Part shown: in pieces, positions 1 to 5,300 of the stretch
How positions within the stretch are numbered: the stretch's first letter is position 1
Layout: every line of letters begins with the position of its first letter
DNA from: Bacteroidota bacterium
Lineage (GTDB): Bacteria; Bacteroidota; Rhodothermia; Balneolales; Balneolaceae
DNA: 5,300 nt
Direction: 5' to 3'
NCBI GenBank assembly: GCA_024635465.1
Contig: JAGXIS010000101.1
Location: 1-5,300 of the forward strand
Position numbers and translations under genes: made by a program
Notes under the pieces: model-generated
What the model was told of the DNA's origin: nothing
Seen by the model: the letters and a program-made list of their open reading frames with translations, nothing else
Database searches by the model: none

Positions 1-2
1 AT

Positions 3-155
3 CCGTCAACACCTCTTGATCAGGCTAAACGATTTGAAAAGAACTTAAAGCAAAGTGCACTTATAACGATTAGCGGTGCAGGTCATTACGCCTTCCTTGA
101 AAAACCCTCAGAATTCAACTCCATCATGAGAGCTTATCTGGAACCAAAGAAGTAG
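3..155 (+). CDS. Alpha/beta-hydrolase family protein, C-terminal fragment (5' end outside window)
   Basis: Only the last 50 codons and a TAG stop are present. The frame is open from the left edge, and the other two + frames hit stops almost at once. The fragment reads PSTPLDQAKRF, then SGAGHYAFLEKPSEF, then a short helix ending in EPKK. This matches the end of the alpha/beta-hydrolase fold: the 'TPLxxA' stretch that follows the catalytic acid, then a strand leading to 'GAGH', whose His (residue 28 of the fragment, bases 84-86) would be the catalytic histidine, and an 'LEKPxxFN' cap to the last helix. The nucleophile and catalytic acid lie outside the window, so the substrate cannot be named. 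Esterase, epoxide hydrolase, haloperoxidase-like and C-C hydrolase members share this ending. The gene converges on yidC with six bases between the stop codons. The family call is fairly secure; the function is unknown. Confidence 0.75.
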   Translation, partial: PSTPLDQAKRFEKNLKQSALITISGAGHYAFLEKPSEFNSIMRAYLEPKK

Positions 156-171
156 CCTCAACTACTTCTTT
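146..171. terminator. Inverted repeat between convergent genes, possible terminator
   Basis: Bases 146-155 (AAAGAAGTAG) and 162-171 (CTACTTCTTT) are perfect reverse complements, giving a 10-bp stem with a six-base loop. On the + strand the stem is followed by a T-rich run (171-199), as expected for an intrinsic terminator of the hydrolase gene. In the minus direction no T tract follows, so termination of yidC here is less convincing. Only three of the ten pairs are G-C, so the hairpin is weak. Each arm encodes Lys-Lys-stop for one of the two genes, so part of the symmetry may simply reflect two similar protein ends meeting tail to tail. Confidence 0.4.
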
Positions 172-2027
172 CCTTTACTTTTTCTATTGTTTTTTGTCTT
201 CCGATTGTTGTTGGAAAGTTCTTCTACTTCCGGTTTTTTTTCACCCATCTGTTTGTTAATCAATGCTTGCTGTGCTATGGAAAGTACGTTGTAAACCAGG
301 TAGTACAAACTCAACCCGGATGCAAAATTGTTAAACACAAACAGCATTACAAAAGGAATAATGTACATGAATACCTTCATGTTGGGCCCCCCACTCGGAG
401 CAGCTCCTCCACTCATGCCGCCTGATACTTTTGATTGGAAGAACATCGCAGCTGACATCAGTAAAACAAACCCTGCAATCTGATCACCTATTACCGGAAT
501 TGTAAATGGCAGACTCAAAATATAATCCGGTGCAGATAAATCGGCTGCCCATAAAAAGGACTGTTGCCGTATGATCATTGAGTTCTGAAAGAAAAAGAAT
601 AGTGTAATCAGTATCGGAAACTGAAGCAGCATGGGCAGACAGCCACCCAACGGATTCACTTTCATTTTTTTATAAAGGGCAATGGTCTCTTTCTGCTGCT
701 TCTGAGGATCATCTTTGTACTTCTCTTGAATTTCTTTCATTTGTGGCTGTAACTCCTTCATTGCAGCCATACTCTTGAAGCTTTTTTGTGTGAGCGGATA
801 GAGTACCAGTTTGATAATTATACCAAACAAGATGATCAATATCCCATAGTTATTGATAAAAATACTTCCGAATGAGAAAAACGGGATCACCAGATATTTA
901 ACCAAAGGATCGGCAAACCAGCGAATTAATGCATAACCGATCTCTATTACGTCATAAGCAGTCTCATCATACTCTCTTAAGTCGTAGTACCGAAGTGGAC
1001 CTGCATAGAGTTCATAAGTTAGCGTTGGATGCTGACCAAAATTGGATTGAACAAACGCTTGATATTTGTGAACGGATCCGGGTTGACCGGGTTCGCCGAT
1101 AATCTGACCGGTTAGAGTTGCAGCGTTTGAGTGCGTAACCGGTTTGATATACTGACCAAAAAATCGGGTTTTTGTCATCACCCAATCAATAGTCCCATTA
1201 TATCTCTGTTCAGACTCACCTGCTTCCGTAAGATTCAGCTTCTCTGTACCACCGCCCAAATAAACAAAAGCTTCAGTATTTAAAGCATCTTGTGAAATAT
1301 CAAGTTCGGTAAAGTTGAGAACAGAGGTCCAGCCGAACTCTACATTCGTTCCGCTGATATAAGACTCCATTTCGATGAACTGAATGTCCAAATCGTAAGA
1401 GTACTGTTCACCATAAAAAGTGTATGTGAAAATGATACTCGATTCCTGATTTAATGCCAGTTGATACGATAGAGATACATTTTCAGAGTCAGATAATTCA
1501 ACATCTCCCTGTTCGAATAGAGGCTCAAAAACCAACTCATTTGTTTCAATGTTGTAGTTTTGAGCCGACAAAAATCCGAGAGAGTAGGCGGAACGCAGTG
1601 AGTCCTGAATCATTTGGACAGGTGTCTGGTCCCAGTTACTGTGGTTTTGAAGCGTATATCTTATCGGACCTGCACCGACATTTGATAACTCCATCTCATA
1701 TCGGCTAGTTCTAATCGTTGTGAGCACGGTATCCGGATAACTGGCTTCTGCAAAAGTACCCATGGCACGAACAGAAGAAGTTTCCGATTCTGAGGGTTGA
1801 TCAGGAGTTTCTTCAACACTCTCTGATTGAGGGTCAATCACTGTTTGTGCAGAATCTTGTCCTTCCAAGAGACTTTGTTCACGAGCTTCTGCAAGTGCTA
1901 AACTATCTTGAGTGGCTAGTTCAGCTTGCCTACGATCCATCTCTTCCTGACTCGGCATTGTGAACCACGCCCAGCCAATAGTGAGAAGAAAAATGAGCAA
2001 CAGTCCAATTACAGTATTCTTATCCAA
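162..2027 (-). CDS. yidC: Membrane protein insertase YidC (Oxa1/Alb3 family)
   Basis: YidC inserts and folds inner-membrane proteins, alone or with SecYEG. The 621-residue protein starts MDKNTVIG, a typical YidC opening, followed by a first membrane helix (about 5-22). An acidic, Gln/Ser-rich linker (about 26-90) leads to a periplasmic beta-rich domain (about 91-345). The conserved insertase core covers about 375-590: LYPLT at 409-413, the charged cytoplasmic hairpin at about 420-455, NPLGGCLPMLLQFPI at 458-472, and further helices near 515-530 and 551-590. Lys406 occupies the position of the hydrophilic-groove Arg of E. coli YidC, as I recall from Bacteroidota homologues. The last 13 residues are almost all basic or Asn, suggesting a ribosome-contacting tail. 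The start is TTG (2025-2027). The rnpA stop lies in the same frame two codons upstream, so no ATG is possible further out, and the MDKNT match supports TTG. It is probably co-transcribed with rnpA and rpmH. Confidence 0.97.
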   Translation of the reverse strand: MDKNTVIGLLLIFLLTIGWAWFTMPSQEEMDRRQAELATQDSLALAEAREQSLLEGQDSAQTVIDPQSESVEETPDQPSESETSSVRAMGTFAEASYPDTVLTTIRTSRYEMELSNVGAGPIRYTLQNHSNWDQTPVQMIQDSLRSAYSLGFLSAQNYNIETNELVFEPLFEQGDVELSDSENVSLSYQLALNQESSIIFTYTFYGEQYSYDLDIQFIEMESYISGTNVEFGWTSVLNFTELDISQDALNTEAFVYLGGGTEKLNLTEAGESEQRYNGTIDWVMTKTRFFGQYIKPVTHSNAATLTGQIIGEPGQPGSVHKYQAFVQSNFGQHPTLTYELYAGPLRYYDLREYDETAYDVIEIGYALIRWFADPLVKYLVIPFFSFGSIFINNYGILIILFGIIIKLVLYPLTQKSFKSMAAMKELQPQMKEIQEKYKDDPQKQQKETIALYKKMKVNPLGGCLPMLLQFPILITLFFFFQNSMIIRQQSFLWAADLSAPDYILSLPFTIPVIGDQIAGFVLLMSAAMFFQSKVSGGMSGGAAPSGGPNMKVFMYIIPFVMLFVFNNFASGLSLYYLVYNVLSIAQQALINKQMGEKKPEVEELSNNNRKTKNNRKSKGKK

Positions 2028-2033
2028 AATTTC

Positions 2034-2516
2034 TCAATTTAATGGGTTTTTATTGTTTGAGTTTTTGATAACACCATCACCTTTTCTCAAACGATCATTA
2101 TCCAGTTCAATAAGTTTTTTTCTCACTTGAATCAATATTGGGATCATTTCAGCTTCAACCTTTTGATATGATATGTCATCACTGTTCGCCATAAATACCG
2201 CATGAAATCCAAAATTTTTATGACTAAACAGATCTTGAAAATAATCTTGGTGCAATCTATAGGCTTCTCGCAGTAATCTTTTCACTCTATTACGCTTTAC
2301 TGCGCTCTTGATTTTTTTCTTTGGTGCGACAAAGCCTATCAAACAACCCTCGTTAGGGTCCGGATAATGGCGATATCTGAATTGAATAGATTGGTTATTC
2401 AGCACGGTTGATTTTTCAAATAGGCGTTCGAAATTTCGCCTACCGCGCAGAATTTTTTCCCGCGGCAATGAATAATCTGGTTTATCCTGTTCAGACCTAT
2501 TTCGGTCCTTTTTCAT
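2034..2516 (-). CDS. rnpA: Ribonuclease P protein component
   Basis: This is the small basic protein subunit of RNase P, which helps the catalytic RNA remove 5' leaders from pre-tRNAs. From ATG it has 160 residues. The body begins at [19 protein letters not shown], followed by the strand [12 protein letters not shown] and the signature [18 protein letters not shown] (residues 70-87 from ATG), which is the RNR motif helix that binds RNase P RNA. The protein is longer than the usual 110-130 residues, with about 14 extra residues at the N terminus and a polar Asn/Lys-rich C-terminal tail. The start is ATG at 2514-2516. A GTG one codon earlier (2517-2519) is possible, and an in-frame TAA precedes that. 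Both starts lie inside the end of rpmH, in another frame. No Shine-Dalgarno sequence is visible, so translation may be coupled to rpmH. The TGA stop lies six bases before the yidC start. Confidence 0.95.
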   Translation of the reverse strand: MKKDRNRSEQDKPDYSLPREKILRGRRNFERLFEKSTVLNNQSIQFRYRHYPDPNEGCLIGFVAPKKKIKSAVKRNRVKRLLREAYRLHQDYFQDLFSHKNFGFHAVFMANSDDISYQKVEAEMIPILIQVRKKLIELDNDRLRKGDGVIKNSNNKNPLN

Positions 2517-2652
2517 CACTTACAGTAAGCTTATGGCGCCCTTTTGATCGGCGTCTTTTAAGCACATTCTGTCCGTCACTGTCTTCCATTCGCTTACGGA
2601 ATCCGTGCTTGTTTGCTCTCTTACGTTTACTTGGTTGGTATGTACGTTTCAT
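2497..2652 (-). CDS. rpmH: 50S ribosomal protein L34
   Basis: L34 is a small, very basic protein of the large ribosomal subunit. Reading the minus strand from ATG at 2650-2652 gives 51 residues ending at TAG (2497-2499). It opens [20 protein letters not shown], continues with the [15 protein letters not shown] segment, and matches the family along its whole length. The final residues DEKGPK go beyond the usual 44-47 aa length and form the part that overlaps the start of rnpA by 20 bases (23 if rnpA starts at GTG). It is the first gene of the minus-strand cluster rpmH-rnpA-yidC, the usual bacterial order. No clear Shine-Dalgarno sequence precedes the ATG, which fits a Bacteroidota-like lineage. 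Confidence 0.97.
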   Translation of the reverse strand: MKRTYQPSKRKRANKHGFRKRMEDSDGQNVLKRRRSKGRHKLTVSDEKGPK

Positions 2653-2700
2653 GACCTGCTATTTAATATAGATTCAAAAATTCGTTTTTAAGATAGACCC

Positions 2701-2708
2701 CAAAAATA
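2701..2708 (-). promoter_or_regulatory. Candidate -7 promoter element for rpmH-rnpA-yidC
   Basis: On the minus strand this octamer reads TATTTTTG, an exact match to the TAnnTTTG -7 consensus described for Bacteroides-type primary sigma factors. It lies about 50 bases upstream of the rpmH start, giving a plausible short leader. I found no good TTTG -33 element at the expected distance (around 2728-2732), and the region is AT-rich, so a chance match is possible. Confidence 0.25.
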
Positions 2709-2884
2709 AGAAGAATTTTGTTAAAATCGAACGGCTTTTTAACCCTCAAAGTCCGATTTATACAAATATCAGTGCTAACTCTTGCTTCAGATGCCAATTC
2801 GTGTCAATTAATTATTACTATTTGATCAATCACCACTCTGCCACTCCTACAGAAATCCCCTCTCCTCCTCGCCACAAACTACAG

Positions 2885-2952
2885 ACAATAATGCGGGTTT
2901 TCCATGGTTAACTTTAATGGCATCATTATTGTTCTTGCTCAGGCATTATTGT
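2885..2952. repeat. Three copies of CATTATTGT (one inverted, two direct), possible operator
   Basis: The 9-mer CATTATTGT occurs at 2924-2932 and 2944-2952, starts spaced exactly 20 bases apart, and as its reverse complement ACAATAATG at 2885-2893. The outer inverted pair extends to a perfect 11-bp inverted repeat (2884-2894 with 2943-2953). Two direct copies about two helical turns apart would put a bound regulator on the same DNA face. The copies lie 160-227 bases before the secA start. The repeat is plain in the sequence; an operator role is inference. Confidence 0.45.
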
Positions 2953-2968
2953 CAATACGTTAAGGTAT

Positions 2969-2974
2969 TATAAG
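2969..2974 (+). promoter_or_regulatory. Weak candidate -10 element for the secA transcript
   Basis: TATAAG lies in the run GGTATTATAAGAAAG and is followed by a GC-rich patch, so it could serve as a -10 box. A TTGTCA that could act as -35 starts at 2949, but the spacer is only 14 bases, too short for a standard sigma-70 promoter. The position just after the last CATTATTGT copy would suit repression or activation by a bound factor. Confidence 0.18.
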
Positions 2975-3022
2975 AAAGAGCCCGCTCCGGATATTTTAGA
3001 CTACAAAATCCACAGGAGATTC

Positions 3023-3088
3023 ATGCTTATAACTTCCCTTAACTGGTTGTTGAACACTGATTCATTAAGCTGTAACTTGCTTCACTGA
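3023..3088 (+). promoter_or_regulatory. Candidate 21-codon leader ORF upstream of secA
   Basis: ATG at 3023-3025 is preceded by AGGAG (3014-3018) with a four-base spacer, the best Shine-Dalgarno-like match I see ahead of any gene here. The frame runs 21 codons to TGA at 3086-3088, starts MLITSLNWLL and is Leu-rich (7 of 21), with no proline. It ends 23 bases before the secA ATG and is in a different frame. secA itself has no Shine-Dalgarno sequence, so translation of this short frame could couple to or limit secA translation. At 21 residues it is too short to reach out of the ribosome tunnel, so a SecM-like force-sensing role is unlikely. It may be a chance ORF. Confidence 0.22.
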
Positions 3089-3111
3089 ACAAAAAATTGA
3101 TTTTTAGAAAT

Positions 3112-5300
3112 ATGTTAGATCAAATATCCAATATTCTTACAAAGATTTTCGGTACAAAAAGCTCAAGAGACCTGAAAAAAATATGGCCGATTGTTGACCA
3201 AATTAAAAGCTTTGAAGAGAGTGTTAAGGCGTTAACAGACGACGAGTTAAAACAAAAAACTGTAGAATTTCGGGAACTCATCGAGGAGAACACACGGGAA
3301 ACGTCTGAGCAGATTGAAGAGATCAAGGTAAAAATGGATTCCAATGACGAATCTATCACCCTGGAAGAGAGAAGAGAATTTTCTGAAACACTTGCATACC
3401 TGCAGGAAGAGTGGCTGGAAATCCTGGAAGATACACTGGAGGAGATCCTTCCGGAAGCATATGCCGTTCTGAAAGATACATGTCGACGTTTCATCGGGAA
3501 GAAATGGAAAGTTGCCGGTACTGAAATTGAGTGGGATATGGTTCCTTATGACGTTCAGCTAGTAGGTGCCATTTCCATGCATCAAAGCAGTATTGCTGAA
3601 ATGAAGACCGGTGAAGGTAAAACACTGGCAGCGATCTTTCCCTCCTATTTGAATGCACTGTCAGGGCGGGGTGTCCACATTGTGACTGTAAACACCTACC
3701 TGGCTCAGCGTGATGCTGAATGGAATGAACCGATTTTTAATTTCCATGGTCTTACTGTTGATTGCATAGACCTTTACTCTCCAAATACTGAACTCAGAAG
3801 AAAAGCATACAAGGCAGACATTACATACGGCACTAACAATGAATTTGGATTCGATTACCTTCGAGACAACATGGTGATTGAAGAGGAACAGCTGGTTCAA
3901 GGCAGACACCACTTTGCAATCATTGATGAGGTGGATTCAATTTTGATCGATGAGGCCAGAACACCTCTGATCATCTCCGGTCCCGTTCCTCAATCAACCG
4001 GGCAGCAGAAGTATGAAGAGATGAAACCCCGAGTTGAAGCACTCGTTACCGCTCAGAAAAAATTAGTGGCCACCCTTGTTAACGAGGCAGAAGCTCATTA
4101 CAAAGAGGGAAATAACGAAAAAGCAGGTTTGGCACTCTACAGGGCTGAAAGAGGATATCCCAAAAACGGAAAGTTCCGAAAACTCATGCAGGAGGCCGGC
4201 TATCAAAGACTCGTTCAACAAACGGAGAGTCTCTATCTGGCTGATAACGCAAAAAACTTACCTTTTGTAGATGAGTATCTCTTCTATGCTGTGGATATGA
4301 AACAGAAGTCGATCGAAATGACCGACAAAGGAAGAGATTTTATCACCAAAGATGAAGAGGGAAATGAGTTTTTTGTCATACCCGATCTGGGAACGGAGAC
4401 GTCCGAAATTGAAGAATCTGTCGAGAAGATCAAAAACGAGAAAATTGAAGAGGTCAAGTCCAATTCTGAGTTCAGTGATGACTATAAAAATAAAAAGATT
4501 GAAGAGATTAAAGAGGAGCTGAAACAGGATCGGGAGAAACAGTTTAATGAACTTCACCGACTCTTCGCAGAACGTGGCGATCGTATTCACACTGTTAATC
4601 AGCTTCTGAAAGCATACACACTTTTTGAGCGCGAAGAAGAGTATATCGTACAGGACGGCAAAGTGCAGATTGTTGATGAACACACAGGTAGAGTGCTATC
4701 CGGACGCCGTTATTCTGATGGGCTTCATCAAGCCATTGAAGCTAAAGAAAGTGTTAAAGTGGAGGCTGCTACTCAGACATATGCTACAATAACTCTTCAG
4801 AATTACTTCAGAATGTATCATAAACTGGCCGGTATGACCGGGACGGCAGCTACTGAAGAAGGCGAATTTAATGAAATTTACAGCCTGGATGTAACTGTTA
4901 TCCCTACCAATCGGCCGATTGTTCGTGACGATAAGGAAGACTTTATTTTCCGTACTAAACGGGAGAAGTATAAAGCAACGATCAATAAGATCAGAGAGTA
5001 CCATGAAAGCGGTCAACCCGTATTGGTGGGTACCACCAGTGTGGATGTCTCTGAATCCATCAGTCGGATGCTCAAAAAAGAGAAAATCCCACACAACGTT
5101 TTGAATGCCAAGCAACATGCCAGTGAAAGTGAAATTGTAGCCGAAGCGGGTCGACCCGGGGCAGTAACGGTTGCAACGAATATGGCGGGACGGGGTACAG
5201 ATATTAAACTTACAAAAGAGGTGAAAGAAACCGGCGGTTTGGCTATTCTGGGAACGGAACGGCATGAATCGAGACGTATTGATCTCCAGTTGAGAGGACG
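3112..5300 (+). CDS. secA: Protein translocase ATPase SecA, N-terminal 729 residues (3' end outside window)
   Basis: SecA is the ATP-driven motor that pushes preproteins through SecYEG. The start ATG gives ML...ILTKIFGTKSSRDLKK, the standard SecA opening, with a TAA in frame 13 codons upstream. Visible in order are Walker A MKTGEGKT (164-171), VNTYLAQRDAEW (193-204), TYGTNNEFGFDYLRDNM (238-254), Walker B IIDEVDSILIDEA (270-282), the preprotein cross-linking region with a long insertion (about 290-500), TGRVLSGRRYSDGLHQAIEAKE (525-546), AGMTGTAATEEGEF (573-586), TNMAGRGTDI (689-698) and the start of motif VI, RRIDLQLRG (721-729). The motifs shift by about 60 residues at Walker A and about 185 by motif V relative to E. 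coli SecA (from memory), owing to a charged helical insert near 60-110 and a second in 300-490. Such inserts are known in Bacteroidota-type SecA of about 1100 residues. The helical wing, scaffold and C-terminal tail lie beyond the window. It is transcribed divergently from rpmH. Confidence 0.97.
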   Translation, partial: MLDQISNILTKIFGTKSSRDLKKIWPIVDQIKSFEESVKALTDDELKQKTVEFRELIEENTRETSEQIEEIKVKMDSNDESITLEERREFSETLAYLQEEWLEILEDTLEEILPEAYAVLKDTCRRFIGKKWKVAGTEIEWDMVPYDVQLVGAISMHQSSIAEMKTGEGKTLAAIFPSYLNALSGRGVHIVTVNTYLAQRDAEWNEPIFNFHGLTVDCIDLYSPNTELRRKAYKADITYGTNNEFGFDYLRDNMVIEEEQLVQGRHHFAIIDEVDSILIDEARTPLIISGPVPQSTGQQKYEEMKPRVEALVTAQKKLVATLVNEAEAHYKEGNNEKAGLALYRAERGYPKNGKFRKLMQEAGYQRLVQQTESLYLADNAKNLPFVDEYLFYAVDMKQKSIEMTDKGRDFITKDEEGNEFFVIPDLGTETSEIEESVEKIKNEKIEEVKSNSEFSDDYKNKKIEEIKEELKQDREKQFNELHRLFAERGDRIHTVNQLLKAYTLFEREEEYIVQDGKVQIVDEHTGRVLSGRRYSDGLHQAIEAKESVKVEAATQTYATITLQNYFRMYHKLAGMTGTAATEEGEFNEIYSLDVTVIPTNRPIVRDDKEDFIFRTKREKYKATINKIREYHESGQPVLVGTTSVDVSESISRMLKKEKIPHNVLNAKQHASESEIVAEAGRPGAVTVATNMAGRGTDIKLTKEVKETGGLAILGTERHESRRIDLQLRG

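Larger units (their letters stand above)
2653..3111. other. Divergent intergenic region between rpmH and secA
   Basis: This 459-bp stretch has no long open frame on either strand and no tRNA-like or rRNA-like sequence. The rpmH-proximal third is AT-rich and holds a possible promoter. The middle (2831-2882) is C-rich and nearly G-free on the + strand. Next come three copies of a 9-bp motif (2885-2952), a TATAAG box with a GC-rich patch after it, and a tiny open frame with a strong ribosome-binding sequence shortly before secA. It is long for the space between two housekeeping genes and must hold the promoters of both transcription units. Confidence 0.8.

Noticed and set aside
1454..1708. + strand open frame antisense to yidC (84 codons)
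   Set aside because: It lies wholly inside the periplasmic domain of yidC, has no recognisable protein features and no ribosome-binding site; it is a shadow of the real gene.
2020..2028. TTATCCAAA, one mismatch from a DnaA box, near rpmH (a region often close to oriC)
   Set aside because: It is a single site inside the coding start of yidC; no cluster of boxes or AT-rich unwinding element was found, and no dnaA is in the window.
2408..2671. + strand open frame antisense to rnpA and rpmH (87 codons)
   Set aside because: Two well-recognised genes occupy the other strand; the product resembles no family I know.
2918..2974. ATG at 2918 opening an 18-codon hydrophobic frame (MASLLFLLRH...)
   Set aside because: No ribosome-binding site, and it runs through the CATTATTGT repeats, which explain the sequence better.
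2978..2990. GAGCCCGCTCCGG as a small terminator hairpin
   Set aside because: The possible stems are only 3-4 bp with loops of 2-3 bases, and no T tract follows directly.
3050..3078. TTGAAC and TAACTT with 17-base spacing as a secA promoter
   Set aside because: The -10 matches only three of six consensus positions, and the lineage probably uses a different promoter type.
3097..3099. Upstream in-frame TTG as the secA start
   Set aside because: The ATG at 3112 gives the standard ML... SecA N terminus; the five extra residues match nothing in the family.
3120..5265. Several open frames antisense to or out of frame with secA (3120-3494, 3661-3912, 4076-4270, 4258-4683, 4696-5265, 4919-5104)
   Set aside because: secA is continuous and conserved through all of them. 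Their Ser/Phe/Cys-rich or low-complexity products are typical of antisense reading.

Overview
The window looks like a chromosomal housekeeping locus from a member of the Bacteroidota/Balneolota side of the FCB group. This is an inference from protein style, not from a search. The base composition is moderately AT-rich. YidC is long (621 aa), opens with MDKNT and has Lys where the proteobacterial protein has its groove Arg. L34 has an extended tail. SecA carries large insertions of the kind seen in that group. Recognisable Shine-Dalgarno sequences are missing in front of the main genes.

Layout. The first 155 bases hold the last 50 codons of an alpha/beta-hydrolase gene on the + strand. It converges on yidC, and the two stop codons lie in opposite arms of one 10-bp inverted repeat (146-171). 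Reading the minus strand from about 2652 down to 162 gives a compact cluster, rpmH (ribosomal protein L34) - rnpA (RNase P protein) - yidC (membrane insertase). rpmH and rnpA overlap by about 20 bases. rnpA and yidC are six bases apart, and yidC starts with TTG. No yidD lies between rnpA and yidC, although many bacteria have it there.

A 459-bp non-coding region (2653-3111) separates this cluster from the divergent secA gene, which begins at 3112 and runs off the right edge after 729 codons. The region holds a weak candidate promoter for rpmH, a C-rich and G-poor tract, three copies of CATTATTGT (one inverted), and a 21-codon open reading frame behind the only strong Shine-Dalgarno-like sequence seen there, just upstream of secA.

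How the genes fit together. L34 and the RNase P protein serve the ribosome and tRNA maturation. YidC and SecA act in membrane-protein insertion and preprotein export through the Sec machinery. One divergent intergenic region therefore separates an RNA/translation plus insertase cluster from the gene of the translocation motor. No mobile element, CRISPR array, tRNA, rRNA or clearly novel system is visible. The least explained part is the secA leader.
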